A DNA stretch of 64,000 nt from RGIG3009 sp045596745 (GTDB lineage Bacteria > Bacillota > Clostridia > Oscillospirales > Acutalibacteraceae): the NCBI GenBank assembly GCA_045596745.1, contig JAZODA010000016.1, positions 62,001-126,000 on the forward strand, written 5' to 3'. Under the pieces are notes generated by a model that worked only from the letters and a program-made list of their open reading frames with translations, had not been told where the DNA came from and did no database searches. Both the position numbers and the translations under genes were made by a program. This document shows, piece after piece, positions 8,527-17,653 of this stretch. Each line of letters opens with the position of its first letter. Position 1 is the stretch's first letter.

Positions 8527-9126
8527 ATGTTGTTTCGCAAACCCGCTCCGACCGGCCCGGTGGAGTATCTCATTGTGGGTCTGGGTAACCCCGGTAAAAA
8601 ATACGAAGGCACCCGCCACAACGCCGGTTTTATGGTGCTGGAATCGCTGGCAGAAGCAGCCGGCGTTCGCGTCAACCGCGCCAAATTCAAGTCGCTGTGC
8701 GGTGAAGCGGTGCTCGGCGGCAAAAAGGTGCTGCTGATGATGCCGCAAACCTTTATGAACAACAGCGGCGAAGCGGTGCGCGAGGCGATGGCGTTTTACA
8801 AGCTGCCTGCCGAACGATGCCTGATTGTGTGCGACGATATCACGTTGCCTGTCGGCACCATCCGCATCCGCCGCAAAGGCAGCGATGGTGGGCAGCGCGG
8901 CATGCGCAGCATCATCACCCTGTGCGGCAGCGAGCAGTTCCCCCGCATCAAAATCGGCGTGGGACAAAAACCGCATCCGGATTATGATTTGGCCGCTTGG
9001 GTGCTGTCGCGTTTCCCCGAATCCGAGCACGCGGCACTTCGCGATGCCGTCAAGCACGCTACCGACGCCGCAGAGCTGATGGCACAGGGGGACATTGACA
9101 CGGCAATGAATCGCTTTTCGAAATAA
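8527..9126 (+). CDS. pth: Peptidyl-tRNA hydrolase
   Basis: Recycles peptidyl-tRNAs that drop off ribosomes. The 199-residue protein has the Pth motifs VGLGNPGKKYEGTRHNAGF (with the catalytic His and substrate-binding Asn), MPQTFMNNSG and CDDITLPVGTIRIRRKGSDG. ATG after AGAGGTAGG. The mfd gene starts eight bases downstream; the pth-mfd pairing is common in Firmicutes. Confidence 0.96.
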   Translation: MLFRKPAPTGPVEYLIVGLGNPGKKYEGTRHNAGFMVLESLAEAAGVRVNRAKFKSLCGEAVLGGKKVLLMMPQTFMNNSGEAVREAMAFYKLPAERCLIVCDDITLPVGTIRIRRKGSDGGQRGMRSIITLCGSEQFPRIKIGVGQKPHPDYDLAAWVLSRFPESEHAALRDAVKHATDAAELMAQGDIDTAMNRFSK

Positions 9127-9134
9127 GGAGTCGT

Positions 9135-12100
9135 ATGTCTGTATTTGAAACCGGCTTGTCGGCACTACCCTCACTGACAGCCGCCGAAACCGACCTTTCT
9201 GCCGGGCGCTCACCGGTTTTGTTTACCGGCCCCGGCCACATCCATAAGGTGCTGTTGGCACACACCCTTTGCGCTCGCAAGAAATGCCACGGACTGTTTC
9301 TGACCGCCGACGAGGCCGAAGCCACCCGCGTGTGCGAAGATCTCGTCGCGCTGGGCAACAACGCGTTACTGCTTCCGGCTCGGGAACTGTCCTTGCATCG
9401 CGCGGAATCCGCGTCAAGGGAATATGAGCAGATGCGTCTTGGGGTGCTGTCCCGTATGGCGCGCGGCGACTACGACATTGTGGTCGCCGGAATCGATGCG
9501 GTACTGGGCTACACCCTTCCGCCGCAAACACTGCTCGCACGCACACTGCACCTCACCGCCGGCAAACCGTTGCCGGTGTCCGATTTGCCCGGCGCACTTG
9601 TTGCGGCGGGCTATGAGCGTTGCGCCCAGGTCGAAGGCTCGGGTCAGTTTGCCGTGCGTGGCGGTATTATCGATATCTATCCCGCCCAAAACGCCTCCCC
9701 TCTCCGCGTGGAGCTGTGGGGCGATTGCGTGGATACCCTCTCGGCGTTCGACCCGATTTCTCAGCGCCGCACCGATCCGCTGGACAGTGCCGCCATTCCG
9801 CCGGCCGCCGAAGTCTTTTACGACTCCGCCGATGAGTTGGCGGATGCCATCGAAACGCTGGGAAAATCGCTTTCGGGTCGCCATGCCGCCGAAGTGCGTG
9901 AAAACCTGATGCACGATGTCGATCGTCTGCGCGGCGGCGCACGCCCTGCCGCAACCGACAAGTATTTGCCGCTGATTTACCCCGAAGCCGCCACCGTGCT
10001 GGACTATGCCGAGGACGCGTTGGTGTTTGTTTCGGAAACGCAAAAAGTCCGCGACCGTATCCGCAGCGCCGATTGGCAGCTGCAGGAAGACATCAAGTCG
10101 CTTTTGGAAGACCGCCTGATTTGTCGGGAGCTGTGCCGTTATCAAGCGGATTTTGAAGATTTGACAGCGGCGCTGACCTCCCGCCCCACCGTACTGTTTG
10201 AAACCTTTGCTCACAGCGTCCCCGAACTACCGCTCGGCGCGCTGTATTCTCTGTCTTGCCGTCAGCTTCCCATCTGGTCGGGCAGCCTCGACCTGCTGTG
10301 CGAGGATTTGACCGATTTGCTGGCAAGAAAAACGGCGTGTCTGGTGCTGGCAGGCTCCGAAGAGCGCGCCGCACAAGTGCTGGCAGACGATTTGTCCCGC
10401 CGTGGCATTCCTGCGCTGTATGCCCCTGCTCCGCAAAAGCCGATTCGCGGTCAGGTGCTGGTGCTGCGCGGCGGCATTTCCGCCGGTGCCGAATTCCCTG
10501 AAGCGGGGCTGGCGGTGCTGACGCACGGTCGCGTCTCCTCTCCCCGCAAACGGCGGCGTCTGAACCGTCAAAAAGGCTCGGAGATTCACAGCCTGTCCGA
10601 ACTGACCCCCGGTGACTACATCGTTCACGCCGCTCACGGTATCGGTCTGTACGAAGGCATCCGCCAGATGGAGGTTCAGGGTGTCGTCAAGGATTACCTC
10701 AAACTACAATACGACAAGGGTGACACGTTGTATGTCCCCGTTACCCAATTGGACCTTGTCTCCAAGTACATCGGCACGAAGGATGAGGTCAAGGTCAAGC
10801 TTCACCGCCTGGGCGGTCAGGAATGGCAAAAAACAAAAACCCGCGTGCGAACGGCGGTAAAAGATATCGCCAAGGAGCTCATCCGCCTGTATTCCCAGCG
10901 GATGGCAACCCCCGGCTACGCCTTTGAACCCGACACCGAATGGCAGTATGATTTCGAGCGGCACTTCGAATACGAAGAAACCGACGATCAGCTGCGGTGT
11001 ATCGAAGAAATCAAAGCCGATATGGAACGCCCCGTGCCGATGGATCGTCTGCTTTGCGGTGATGTTGGTTTCGGCAAAACCGAGGTGGCGCTGCGCGCGG
11101 CGTTCAAGTGCGTCTCGCAAAGCAAGCAGTGTGTCCTGCTTGTACCCACCACCATTCTGGCGTTCCAGCACTACAATACGCTCGTCTCCCGTTTTGACGG
11201 CTTCCCGGTGCGTATCGAAATGCTCTCGCGTTTCCGCACACCCCGACAGCAATCACAAATTCTGCGGGATATGGCGGCAGGTCGTATCGATATTCTGGTC
11301 GGTACGCATCGTATGCTGTCCAAGGATGTCAAGTTCCGCGACCTCGGTCTGTTCATCGTGGACGAGGAACAACGCTTCGGCGTGGCACAGAAAGAACGCA
11401 TCAAAGAGCTTGCACCGCAGGTGGATGTGCTGACTCTGTCCGCCACCCCCATTCCGCGTACGTTGAATATGGCGATGAGCGGCATCCGCGATATGTCCAT
11501 CATCGAAGAAGCACCGCAGGATCGCCGCCCTGTACAAACCTATGTGTTGGAGCACGACAACAATCTGCTTGCCGATGCCATTCGCCGTGAATTACGCCGT
11601 GGCGGACAGGTATACTATATACACAACCGCGTGGAAACCATCGAGCGTTGTGCCGCCGGCTGGCAAATGCGTCTGCCCGAGGCGCGCGTGGCGTTTGCCC
11701 ACGGCAAGATGTCGGAAGAAGAGATGTCGGACATCTGGCGTCAGGTGATGGATCACGAAATCGACCTGCTCGTTTGCACCACCATCATCGAAACCGGTGT
11801 AGACGTGCCCAACGTCAACACGCTGATTATCGAAAACGCCGACCGCTTCGGCCTGTCGCAGCTGCACCAGCTGCGCGGTCGCGTTGGTCGTTCTTCTCGT
11901 CGTGCGTTTGCCTATCTGACCTTTGTGCGCAGTAAGATTCTCAGCGACGTTGCCACCAAGCGGCTGGAAGCCATCCGCGAATTCACCGAATTCGGCGCAG
12001 GCTTCAAGATTGCTCTGCGCGATATGGAAATCCGCGGCGCGGGAAACCTGCTCGGCGCTCAACAGCACGGTCATATGGAAGCAGTGGGTTACGATTTGTA

Positions 12101-12599
12101 TCTGCGTCTGTTGGCAGAGGCTGTTGAAGAAGAAAAGGGCGTGGACAACAGCCGCCGCGAGCCCGAATGTCTGGTGGATTTGCCCATTTCGGCACACATC
12201 CCCGAATCGTATATCGCCACCAACGCGCAGCGATTGGATATTTACCGTCGCATCGCCGATATTCGCACCGAAGAAGATTCCTACGACGTATACGACGAGC
12301 TGATTGACCGTTTCGGCGAGCCGCCGGAAGCGGTGCAGGGACTCATCGATGTGGCACTGCTGCGCAACCTCGCCGCCAATATCGGCATTTACGAGATTCG
12401 CCAGTCACCGGATGCCAGCCTTCTTCTGTACCAGCGCAAGCTGGATTTGGAGGTCGGTGCGCAAATGTCCGCCGCGCTGCCGGGTCGCGTAATGATTAAC
12501 GCCGGACCGAAACCGTATCTCGCCGTCAAAGGCAAGCCGGGCTTGTCCTCGTTGGACACGCTTCGTGAAGCGTTGCAGGCGGTACGCACCGAAAAGTAA
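9135..12599 (+). CDS. mfd: Transcription-repair coupling factor Mfd
   Basis: A full-length 1154-residue Mfd: a DNA translocase that removes stalled RNA polymerase and recruits UvrA. The UvrB-like N-terminal module (about 1-400) is followed by the RNA-polymerase-interacting domain starting near HSLSELTPGDYIVHAAHGIG, which carries the HGIG segment. The motor has Walker A GDVGFGKTEVAL, the DEEQ box (FIVDEEQRFGV), SATPIPRTLNMA and HQLRGRVGRSSRRAFAYL. The C-terminal TRCF domain is present (residues from about 1020). GGAG lies five bases before the ATG; transcription is probably shared with pth. Confidence 0.97.
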   Translation: MSVFETGLSALPSLTAAETDLSAGRSPVLFTGPGHIHKVLLAHTLCARKKCHGLFLTADEAEATRVCEDLVALGNNALLLPARELSLHRAESASREYEQMRLGVLSRMARGDYDIVVAGIDAVLGYTLPPQTLLARTLHLTAGKPLPVSDLPGALVAAGYERCAQVEGSGQFAVRGGIIDIYPAQNASPLRVELWGDCVDTLSAFDPISQRRTDPLDSAAIPPAAEVFYDSADELADAIETLGKSLSGRHAAEVRENLMHDVDRLRGGARPAATDKYLPLIYPEAATVLDYAEDALVFVSETQKVRDRIRSADWQLQEDIKSLLEDRLICRELCRYQADFEDLTAALTSRPTVLFETFAHSVPELPLGALYSLSCRQLPIWSGSLDLLCEDLTDLLARKTACLVLAGSEERAAQVLADDLSRRGIPALYAPAPQKPIRGQVLVLRGGISAGAEFPEAGLAVLTHGRVSSPRKRRRLNRQKGSEIHSLSELTPGDYIVHAAHGIGLYEGIRQMEVQGVVKDYLKLQYDKGDTLYVPVTQLDLVSKYIGTKDEVKVKLHRLGGQEWQKTKTRVRTAVKDIAKELIRLYSQRMATPGYAFEPDTEWQYDFERHFEYEETDDQLRCIEEIKADMERPVPMDRLLCGDVGFGKTEVALRAAFKCVSQSKQCVLLVPTTILAFQHYNTLVSRFDGFPVRIEMLSRFRTPRQQSQILRDMAAGRIDILVGTHRMLSKDVKFRDLGLFIVDEEQRFGVAQKERIKELAPQVDVLTLSATPIPRTLNMAMSGIRDMSIIEEAPQDRRPVQTYVLEHDNNLLADAIRRELRRGGQVYYIHNRVETIERCAAGWQMRLPEARVAFAHGKMSEEEMSDIWRQVMDHEIDLLVCTTIIETGVDVPNVNTLIIENADRFGLSQLHQLRGRVGRSSRRAFAYLTFVRSKILSDVATKRLEAIREFTEFGAGFKIALRDMEIRGAGNLLGAQQHGHMEAVGYDLYLRLLAEAVEEEKGVDNSRREPECLVDLPISAHIPESYIATNAQRLDIYRRIADIRTEEDSYDVYDELIDRFGEPPEAVQGLIDVALLRNLAANIGIYEIRQSPDASLLLYQRKLDLEVGAQMSAALPGRVMINAGPKPYLAVKGKPGLSSLDTLREALQAVRTEK

Positions 12600-12620
12600 G
12601 CTTCTGAAAGGAGTGGCGCT

Positions 12621-12959
12621 ATGCTGCGTCGTCTGGATACTCCCGCGTTTCGCGCCACAGCAATCACCGTTCTGGGCGTGTTACTGCTGGTAGCCGTTAT
12701 CTGTTCGGCTTTATACGAAACAAGCGGCGGTCGCTCCATTGACGACCCATCCAACTACCCCACCCGACCGCTTGTCAATCTCAACACCGCCACCATGGAG
12801 GATTTGATGCAACTCGATGGTATGACCGAAACCACCGCCGAGCGCATTCTAAATCACCGCAAGCTGATTGGCCGCTTTGCATCGGCTGAGGAGCTTGCCG
12901 ATGTGGTCGGCGTCAGCGATGAAAGCTTTGCTCGCTGGAAAATGCAATTAACCGTATAA
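12621..12959 (+). CDS. ComEA-like helix-hairpin-helix membrane protein
   Basis: A 112-residue protein with one N-terminal membrane helix (about 13-32) and a C-terminal helix-hairpin-helix repeat, with LVNLNTATMEDLMQLDGMTE and ERILNHR visible. This is the DNA-binding module of ComEA, the competence receptor for double-stranded DNA. It lacks the SLBB linker domain of full ComEA, so it may be a reduced receptor or a related HhH protein. GGAG precedes the ATG, 21 bases after mfd. No comEC is next to it in the window. Confidence 0.75.
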   Translation: MLRRLDTPAFRATAITVLGVLLLVAVICSALYETSGGRSIDDPSNYPTRPLVNLNTATMEDLMQLDGMTETTAERILNHRKLIGRFASAEELADVVGVSDESFARWKMQLTV

Positions 12960-12973
12960 ACAGGCAACAAAAA

Positions 12974-13010
12974 AGCGAGGTGACCGTGTTGGTCACCTCG
13001 CTGATTTTTT
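12974..13010. terminator. Bidirectional terminator between the ComEA-like gene and ftsZ
   Basis: An 11-bp perfect stem (GCGAGGTGACC / GGTCACCTCGC) with a 5-base loop, an A-run on the left and a T-run on the right. It serves the two converging genes. Confidence 0.92.
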
Positions 13011-13015
13011 GTGTC

Positions 13016-14065
13016 TTAGGACTTCTTGCGGAAGAGGTCCATGATGTCGATGTCGTTGTCCTCGTAACCGGCAGCACCGTTCTCGTCGGGAGCGGTGTAA
13101 GAACCATCAGCCGAGAAACCGGTAGCAACCAGCGTGATGCACAGCTCGTCATCCAGCTTCTCGTCGAAGGTCAGACCCCAGATGGTGTTGCAATCCGGGT
13201 GAGCAGCCTCGGAGATCAGCGTACAAGCCATAGTGACATCCTCGAGCAGAACGTCGGGAGAAGCGGTCACGTTGATGATCAGACCGTGAGCGCCGTTGAT
13301 GGTGGTCTCCAGCAGCGGGCTGGCGATCGCAGCGCGAGCAGCGATTTCCGCCTTGTCCTTGCCTTCGGCACGGCCGATACCCATATGAGCATAACCGGCA
13401 TCCTTCATGATCGCGGTAACGTCGGCGAAGTCCAGGTTCAGGACAGCCTCGGCGGTGATCAGTTCGGAGATGGACTGGACGCCCTGACGCAGAACGCTGT
13501 CAGCCTCGGTGAAGGCGTTAGCCAGCGTGATGCGCTGATCGCTGACCAGGCGCAGACGCTCGTTGGGGATAACCACCAGACTATCCACATGCTCGCGCAG
13601 AACAGCGATACCGTTCTCGGCCTGCTCCATACGGCGGCGACCTTCAAACGCAAACGGCTTGGTCACGATACCGACGGTCAGGATGCCCATATCGCGGGCA
13701 ATCTCCGCCACGACAGGAGCGGCACCGGTACCGGTACCACCGCCCATACCGGCGGTAATGAACACCATATCCGTGCCCTTCAGAGCGGCAGTGATCTCGT
13801 CACGGCTCTCTTCAGCAGCGCGCTGGCCCTTTTCGGGGTTGGCGCCGGCACCCATGCCGCGGGTCAGCTTTTCGCCGATCTGCAGCTTAACGTCCGCCTG
13901 CGAACGCAGCAACGCCTGATGATCCGTGTTGATCGCCAGGAACTCAACGCCCTTAATACCGGCAGACACCATGCGGTTGACAGCGTTTCCGCCGCCGCCA
14001 CCGACACCGATAACCTTTATCTGGACACCCTCCTTGAAGGTTTCCTCTTCAAATTCGAAGCTCAT
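13016..14065 (-). CDS. ftsZ: Cell division protein FtsZ
   Basis: The tubulin-like GTPase that forms the division ring. The 349-residue protein has GGGGGNAVNRM, the GTP signature GGGTGTGAAPV and the synergy-loop NLDFADV. After the GTPase/C-terminal domains only about 30 residues remain, ending DIDIMDLFRKKS, so the linker is short and the terminal peptide deviates from the common DIPxFLR form that binds FtsA, SepF and ZapA. AGGAGG lies eight bases before the ATG. It is the last gene of the division cluster but is separated from ftsQ by 167 bases with its own promoter. Confidence 0.97.
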   Translation of the reverse strand: MSFEFEEETFKEGVQIKVIGVGGGGGNAVNRMVSAGIKGVEFLAINTDHQALLRSQADVKLQIGEKLTRGMGAGANPEKGQRAAEESRDEITAALKGTDMVFITAGMGGGTGTGAAPVVAEIARDMGILTVGIVTKPFAFEGRRRMEQAENGIAVLREHVDSLVVIPNERLRLVSDQRITLANAFTEADSVLRQGVQSISELITAEAVLNLDFADVTAIMKDAGYAHMGIGRAEGKDKAEIAARAAIASPLLETTINGAHGLIINVTASPDVLLEDVTMACTLISEAAHPDCNTIWGLTFDEKLDDELCITLVATGFSADGSYTAPDENGAAGYEDNDIDIMDLFRKKS

Positions 14066-14118
14066 GAAACTTCCTCCTACTCCATATTTTCTCAGCCCGG
14101 CTGTGGTAATTATTCGGA

Positions 14119-14136
14119 CAGTGTTTTATAACACTG
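14119..14136 (-). promoter_or_regulatory. Palindrome in the ftsZ leader (operator-like)
   Basis: CAGTGTT-TTAT-AACACTG, a perfect inverted repeat with 7-base arms. It lies a short distance downstream of the predicted ftsZ start of transcription, where a repressor would block elongation or initiation. No known family consensus was recognised. Confidence 0.5.
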
Positions 14137-14151
14137 CAAGTAACCTCTATA

Positions 14152-14180
14152 ATTTTACCACACCCTGCAAGGGATTTCAA
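14152..14180 (-). promoter_or_regulatory. ftsZ promoter
   Basis: Reading leftward, TTGAAA (14175-14180), a 17-base spacer and TAAAAT (14152-14157) with TGG before it. The spacer contains the small inverted repeat CCCTGCAAGGG. The promoter would uncouple ftsZ from the upstream cluster. Confidence 0.65.
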
Positions 14181-14232
14181 CAGTATTTTTTCAAAAAAAG
14201 ACCTCTTTTTTAAATTTTTGAAAAAATTTTTA

Positions 14233-15168
14233 TCACGGCGTTTCAGCGTCGGTGTCCGCATCAGTTTGGTCGCCGTTTTCGCCGTTTTCGCCGCCCTCTT
14301 CCGGCACCTCGGGCTCCTCTTTATCCAGCAATTCGGTGGGGGTAAACACCACCACGGGCGACTCGATTTTCTCGTCGGAATACTGGCTTAAATTCAGCAA
14401 ACCCGTCGCCGTTTCGCCGTGTCGGCTGAGTACGCGCGGGATGGCGCTGACCGCCGCGGCAATCTCATAATTCAGGTTCGAATCGTTGCCGAGCGCAATG
14501 TCAATCTGGTTTTTCCAGTTCAGGCGAATGTTGCTCCGATCGGACAAATCAATCACACCAACGCCTGTCAAACCGTTGGCACGCATGGATTTTACCAGTG
14601 TGGTGACAATCTCCAAATCCTTGCCGCCAAGCACCGTCTTGCCCACTTCGGTGGACAGCGTTTCCACGCCTTTGAGATACACGCGTCGAAGCGGACGGTC
14701 GCTTTCTACCGGCATTTTCATCAGTCCAACGCCTTCGGTGCTGACCACCATCCAGCTGTCGCCTGCGTACAAAGCGCCCAGCTCCTCGTACTCGGTAATG
14801 GCAATCGTAACCTCACCGCTCATCGTCACATCAACGGTGACGTCCTTCACATACGAAAACGTATCCCGAATGTATTGTTCCGCCGTGCGCTCGCTGACGG
14901 AAAACACACTTTGACCCTCGCGGATGCCGCTGATGCCGAGCACCGCCGATTCCTCGTAGCGGGTGTTGCCGGTGACGGTGATGCTTTTGACGCCAAACCA
15001 CGCGTTTGATTCGCTGCCGTCATCCACCGTTCGCAGCGCACCCGGCAGCATCAGCAATATGCCAATGACCAGCAGAACATCCACCGCCGCAAGCACGACA
15101 AACAGCCGGAGACGGTTGATACGCCGTCTCTGGCTGCGTGTAGGTTGCTGTTTTTCTCTGCGTTTCAT
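14233..15168 (-). CDS. ftsQ: Cell division protein FtsQ/DivIB
   Basis: A 311-residue bitopic membrane protein. The order is a basic cytoplasmic N terminus (MKRREKQQPTRSQRRRINR), one membrane helix (about 22-44), then a POTRA-type domain starting at FGVKSITVTGNTRYEE, and a beta domain. The tail from about residue 280 is strongly acidic and low-complexity (repeats of EE, GEN and DTDAE). It would join FtsL and the class B PBPs at the division site. It follows murA by 22 bases, matching the position of divIB after the mur genes in B. subtilis. Confidence 0.87.
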   Translation of the reverse strand: MKRREKQQPTRSQRRRINRLRLFVVLAAVDVLLVIGILLMLPGALRTVDDGSESNAWFGVKSITVTGNTRYEESAVLGISGIREGQSVFSVSERTAEQYIRDTFSYVKDVTVDVTMSGEVTIAITEYEELGALYAGDSWMVVSTEGVGLMKMPVESDRPLRRVYLKGVETLSTEVGKTVLGGKDLEIVTTLVKSMRANGLTGVGVIDLSDRSNIRLNWKNQIDIALGNDSNLNYEIAAAVSAIPRVLSRHGETATGLLNLSQYSDEKIESPVVVFTPTELLDKEEPEVPEEGGENGENGDQTDADTDAETP

Positions 15169-15190
15169 GTTCGCCAGTCCTGTCTTGTTT

Positions 15191-16447
15191 CTATTCTTCC
15201 AGTATAAGAGATGCGCCCGTCTGTGTCAACCCCTCTGCCAACGCTTCGTACCCGCGTTCGAGATGGTAAAGCTCGGAAATTTCGGTGTGCCCCTCTGCTG
15301 CAAGCCCGGCAAGCACCAGCGCTGCGCCTCCACGCAGGTCGGTACACTGCACCGGCGCACCCGACAAGCGAGGCACACCCTCCACCACCGCCACACGCCC
15401 CTCAACCTTGATGCGTGCGCCGAGGCGCATCAGTTCTCCCGCGTGTTTGTAGCGGCTTTGGAAAATGGTTTCGATAAACACGCTCGTCCCCTCCGCCACA
15501 CACGCCATCGCCATCAGCAGCGCTTGCGCGTCGGTGGGGAATCCGGGGTACGGCAGCGTGCGCACCGAACGAACGCGGCGAAGCCGCGCCGGGGCGCTGA
15601 CAAGCAGTTCGTCCTCCCACGAGGAAAAACTGCACCCCATTTCTTCAAAAAGCGGCATTGCCGCTTGCAGGTGCGTCGAACAAACACCTTTGAGAAGCAG
15701 CGACCCTCCCGTCACTGCCGCCGCACCCATATATGTTATAGTTTCAATGCGATCGGGAATAACACGGTGGCGACAACCGCTGAGCCGCTCCACGCCCTCA
15801 ACCACAATAGTACCCTCGCCTGCGCCGCGGATACGCGCGCCACACGCGCTTAAAAACCGACACAAATCCACAATTTCCGGCTCGCGCGCCGCGTTGTAAA
15901 TTGTGGTTTCCCCGACCGCCGTCACCGCCGCCAACAGGATGTTTTCGGTAGCGCCGACACTGGGGAACGAGAGCGCAATGGGGCACCCTGTCAGGCGTCC
16001 CTCCACACGGCAACACAGCTTGCCGCCTGTTTCATCAATGCGAAGTCCCATTTGCCGCAACGCCGACAAATGCAGATCAATAGGGCGCGGTCCCAGCTCA
16101 CACCCGCCGGGGAACGACAATTCCGCCTGTCCGGTGCGCGCCGCAACTGCGCCCAAAAACACAATGGATGACCGCATCTCGCGCATCAGCGAATCGGGAA
16201 TATCGCTGCAACACGGTGCGGTGGCATCCACCGTCACGCAGGAGCCTTGCCGTGTGACGTGGCATCCGAGATGCCGCAAAATATCACTCGCCGCCCGTAC
16301 ATCGGACAGCATCGGACAGTTTTCCAGTTCGCACACGCCGTGTGCCAACAGGGTTGCCGCCAAAAGAGGCAGCGCACTGTTTTTGGCTCCATGAATATGT
16401 ACCGCTCCGTTCAGGCGATGTCCGCCCTCAACAATCAACCGCGACAT
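15191..16447 (-). CDS. murA: UDP-N-acetylglucosamine 1-carboxyvinyltransferase
   Basis: First committed step of peptidoglycan synthesis: transfer of enolpyruvate to UDP-GlcNAc. The 418-residue protein has the N-terminal HIHGAKNSALPLLAA (substrate Lys-Asn) and the active-site loop FPGGCELGPRPIDLH, which retains the Cys attacked by fosfomycin. The ATG at 16447 follows GGAGAGGGG; a further 19 residues upstream in frame lack a site. It lies within the division cluster between murG and ftsQ, where B. subtilis has murB; a second murA copy elsewhere is common in Firmicutes. Confidence 0.94.
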   Translation of the reverse strand: MSRLIVEGGHRLNGAVHIHGAKNSALPLLAATLLAHGVCELENCPMLSDVRAASDILRHLGCHVTRQGSCVTVDATAPCCSDIPDSLMREMRSSIVFLGAVAARTGQAELSFPGGCELGPRPIDLHLSALRQMGLRIDETGGKLCCRVEGRLTGCPIALSFPSVGATENILLAAVTAVGETTIYNAAREPEIVDLCRFLSACGARIRGAGEGTIVVEGVERLSGCRHRVIPDRIETITYMGAAAVTGGSLLLKGVCSTHLQAAMPLFEEMGCSFSSWEDELLVSAPARLRRVRSVRTLPYPGFPTDAQALLMAMACVAEGTSVFIETIFQSRYKHAGELMRLGARIKVEGRVAVVEGVPRLSGAPVQCTDLRGGAALVLAGLAAEGHTEISELYHLERGYEALAEGLTQTGASLILEE

Positions 16448-16523
16448 CGTATGACCCCTCTCCTCTGCAATCACAGAATGGTTATATACCATCCTATGAC
16501 GCATCGAAAAAAGGGTGACGACA

Positions 16524-17642
16524 TTACACGCCGAGCGTTTCTTTTACAACCGCCATAATGCGGGCATCCGCATCGGTCACCGCCGCTGCGCCTGCTGCCT
16601 CGCTCATTTTCTGCAGTGTTTCCTGCGACAACACCGTCTGTCGGATTTCCTCCCACAAGCGATCGGCGGTCAAATCCTTCTCCTCCAGGCACACCGCCGC
16701 GCCGCGTTCAGCAAGCGCCATCGCATTGTAGAACTGGTGGTTTTCCGCCACATACGGCGACGGAATGAGTATTGACGGCTTAGCAAGCGCCGGCAGCTCG
16801 CTGAGGGTCATCGCGCCGCAACGGCAAATCACCAAATCGGCGGCCGCCATACACCGCGGCATATCGTCGATATAATCGCGCACACGCACGTGAACACCGT
16901 CGGGAGTGGTTCCCTGCTTCGCAAGCAACTCCTGCACGTGCTCGTGGTTGACACCACGTCCCGTGCCGATGATAAACTGCACCTGCGACGCTTCGGTCTT
17001 GCCTAAAACGCCAACAATCGCCTCGTTGATGGGGCGTGCGCCCAAGCTACCGCCAAAGCACAGCACCAGCGGTCGCTCGTCCACACCCAACTCGCGGCGG
17101 GCCGTCTCGCGGTCCATCGCCGTCAAATCGTGGCGCAACGGATTTCCCGTCACAATCACCCGCGCCTCGGCAGGCAGATGCCGCCGTGCCGCTTCATCCG
17201 ACACCAGAATCGCCTTGGCGTGTGCCGCCAACATTTTCACCGTCACGCCGGGCAACGCGTTGGATTCGTGCACCAGCACCGGCACACCCATTTTTGCGGC
17301 GCGCCGCAGCACCGGGCCGCTGACATAGCCGCCTGTACCAATAGCAATATCGGGGCGGAACTCACGGATGATTCGTCCGGCTTCTGCGCCGGCGGTCACC
17401 GCGTGATACGCCGCCCGAATGTTTTTCTGAATATTTTTCAGCGACAAACGGCGCTGGAAACCCTCCACCGTAATGGTGCGGATGTCATATCCCGCTTTCG
17501 GGACGAGCACCGTCTCCATGCGTCCTTTGGCACCGACAAACAAAATCTCCGCCTGCGGATATTCCCGCCGTATTGCATCGGCGATGGACAGCGCCGGGTT
17601 AATATGCCCCGCCGTACCGCCTCCGGTCATCAACACACGCAT
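16524..17642 (-). CDS. murG: UDP-GlcNAc:undecaprenyl-PP-MurNAc-pentapeptide GlcNAc transferase
   Basis: Makes lipid II from lipid I at the inner face of the membrane. The 372-residue protein shows the N-terminal loop MTGGGTAGHINPALSIA, FGGSLGARPINEAI and ICRCGAMTLSELPALAKPSI, where the family usually has RAGAxTxxEL. A 12-base gap follows ftsW. The 76 bases between murG and murA hold the murA ribosome site and nothing else recognisable. Confidence 0.96.
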   Translation of the reverse strand: MRVLMTGGGTAGHINPALSIADAIRREYPQAEILFVGAKGRMETVLVPKAGYDIRTITVEGFQRRLSLKNIQKNIRAAYHAVTAGAEAGRIIREFRPDIAIGTGGYVSGPVLRRAAKMGVPVLVHESNALPGVTVKMLAAHAKAILVSDEAARRHLPAEARVIVTGNPLRHDLTAMDRETARRELGVDERPLVLCFGGSLGARPINEAIVGVLGKTEASQVQFIIGTGRGVNHEHVQELLAKQGTTPDGVHVRVRDYIDDMPRCMAAADLVICRCGAMTLSELPALAKPSILIPSPYVAENHQFYNAMALAERGAAVCLEEKDLTADRLWEEIRQTVLSQETLQKMSEAAGAAAVTDADARIMAVVKETLGV

Positions 17643-17653
17643 ACGTCTGCCTC

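Noticed and set aside
14190..14232. Hairpin terminator between ftsQ and ftsZ
   Set aside because: Inverted repeats here are entirely A/T with no GC stem, so a functional intrinsic terminator is doubtful.
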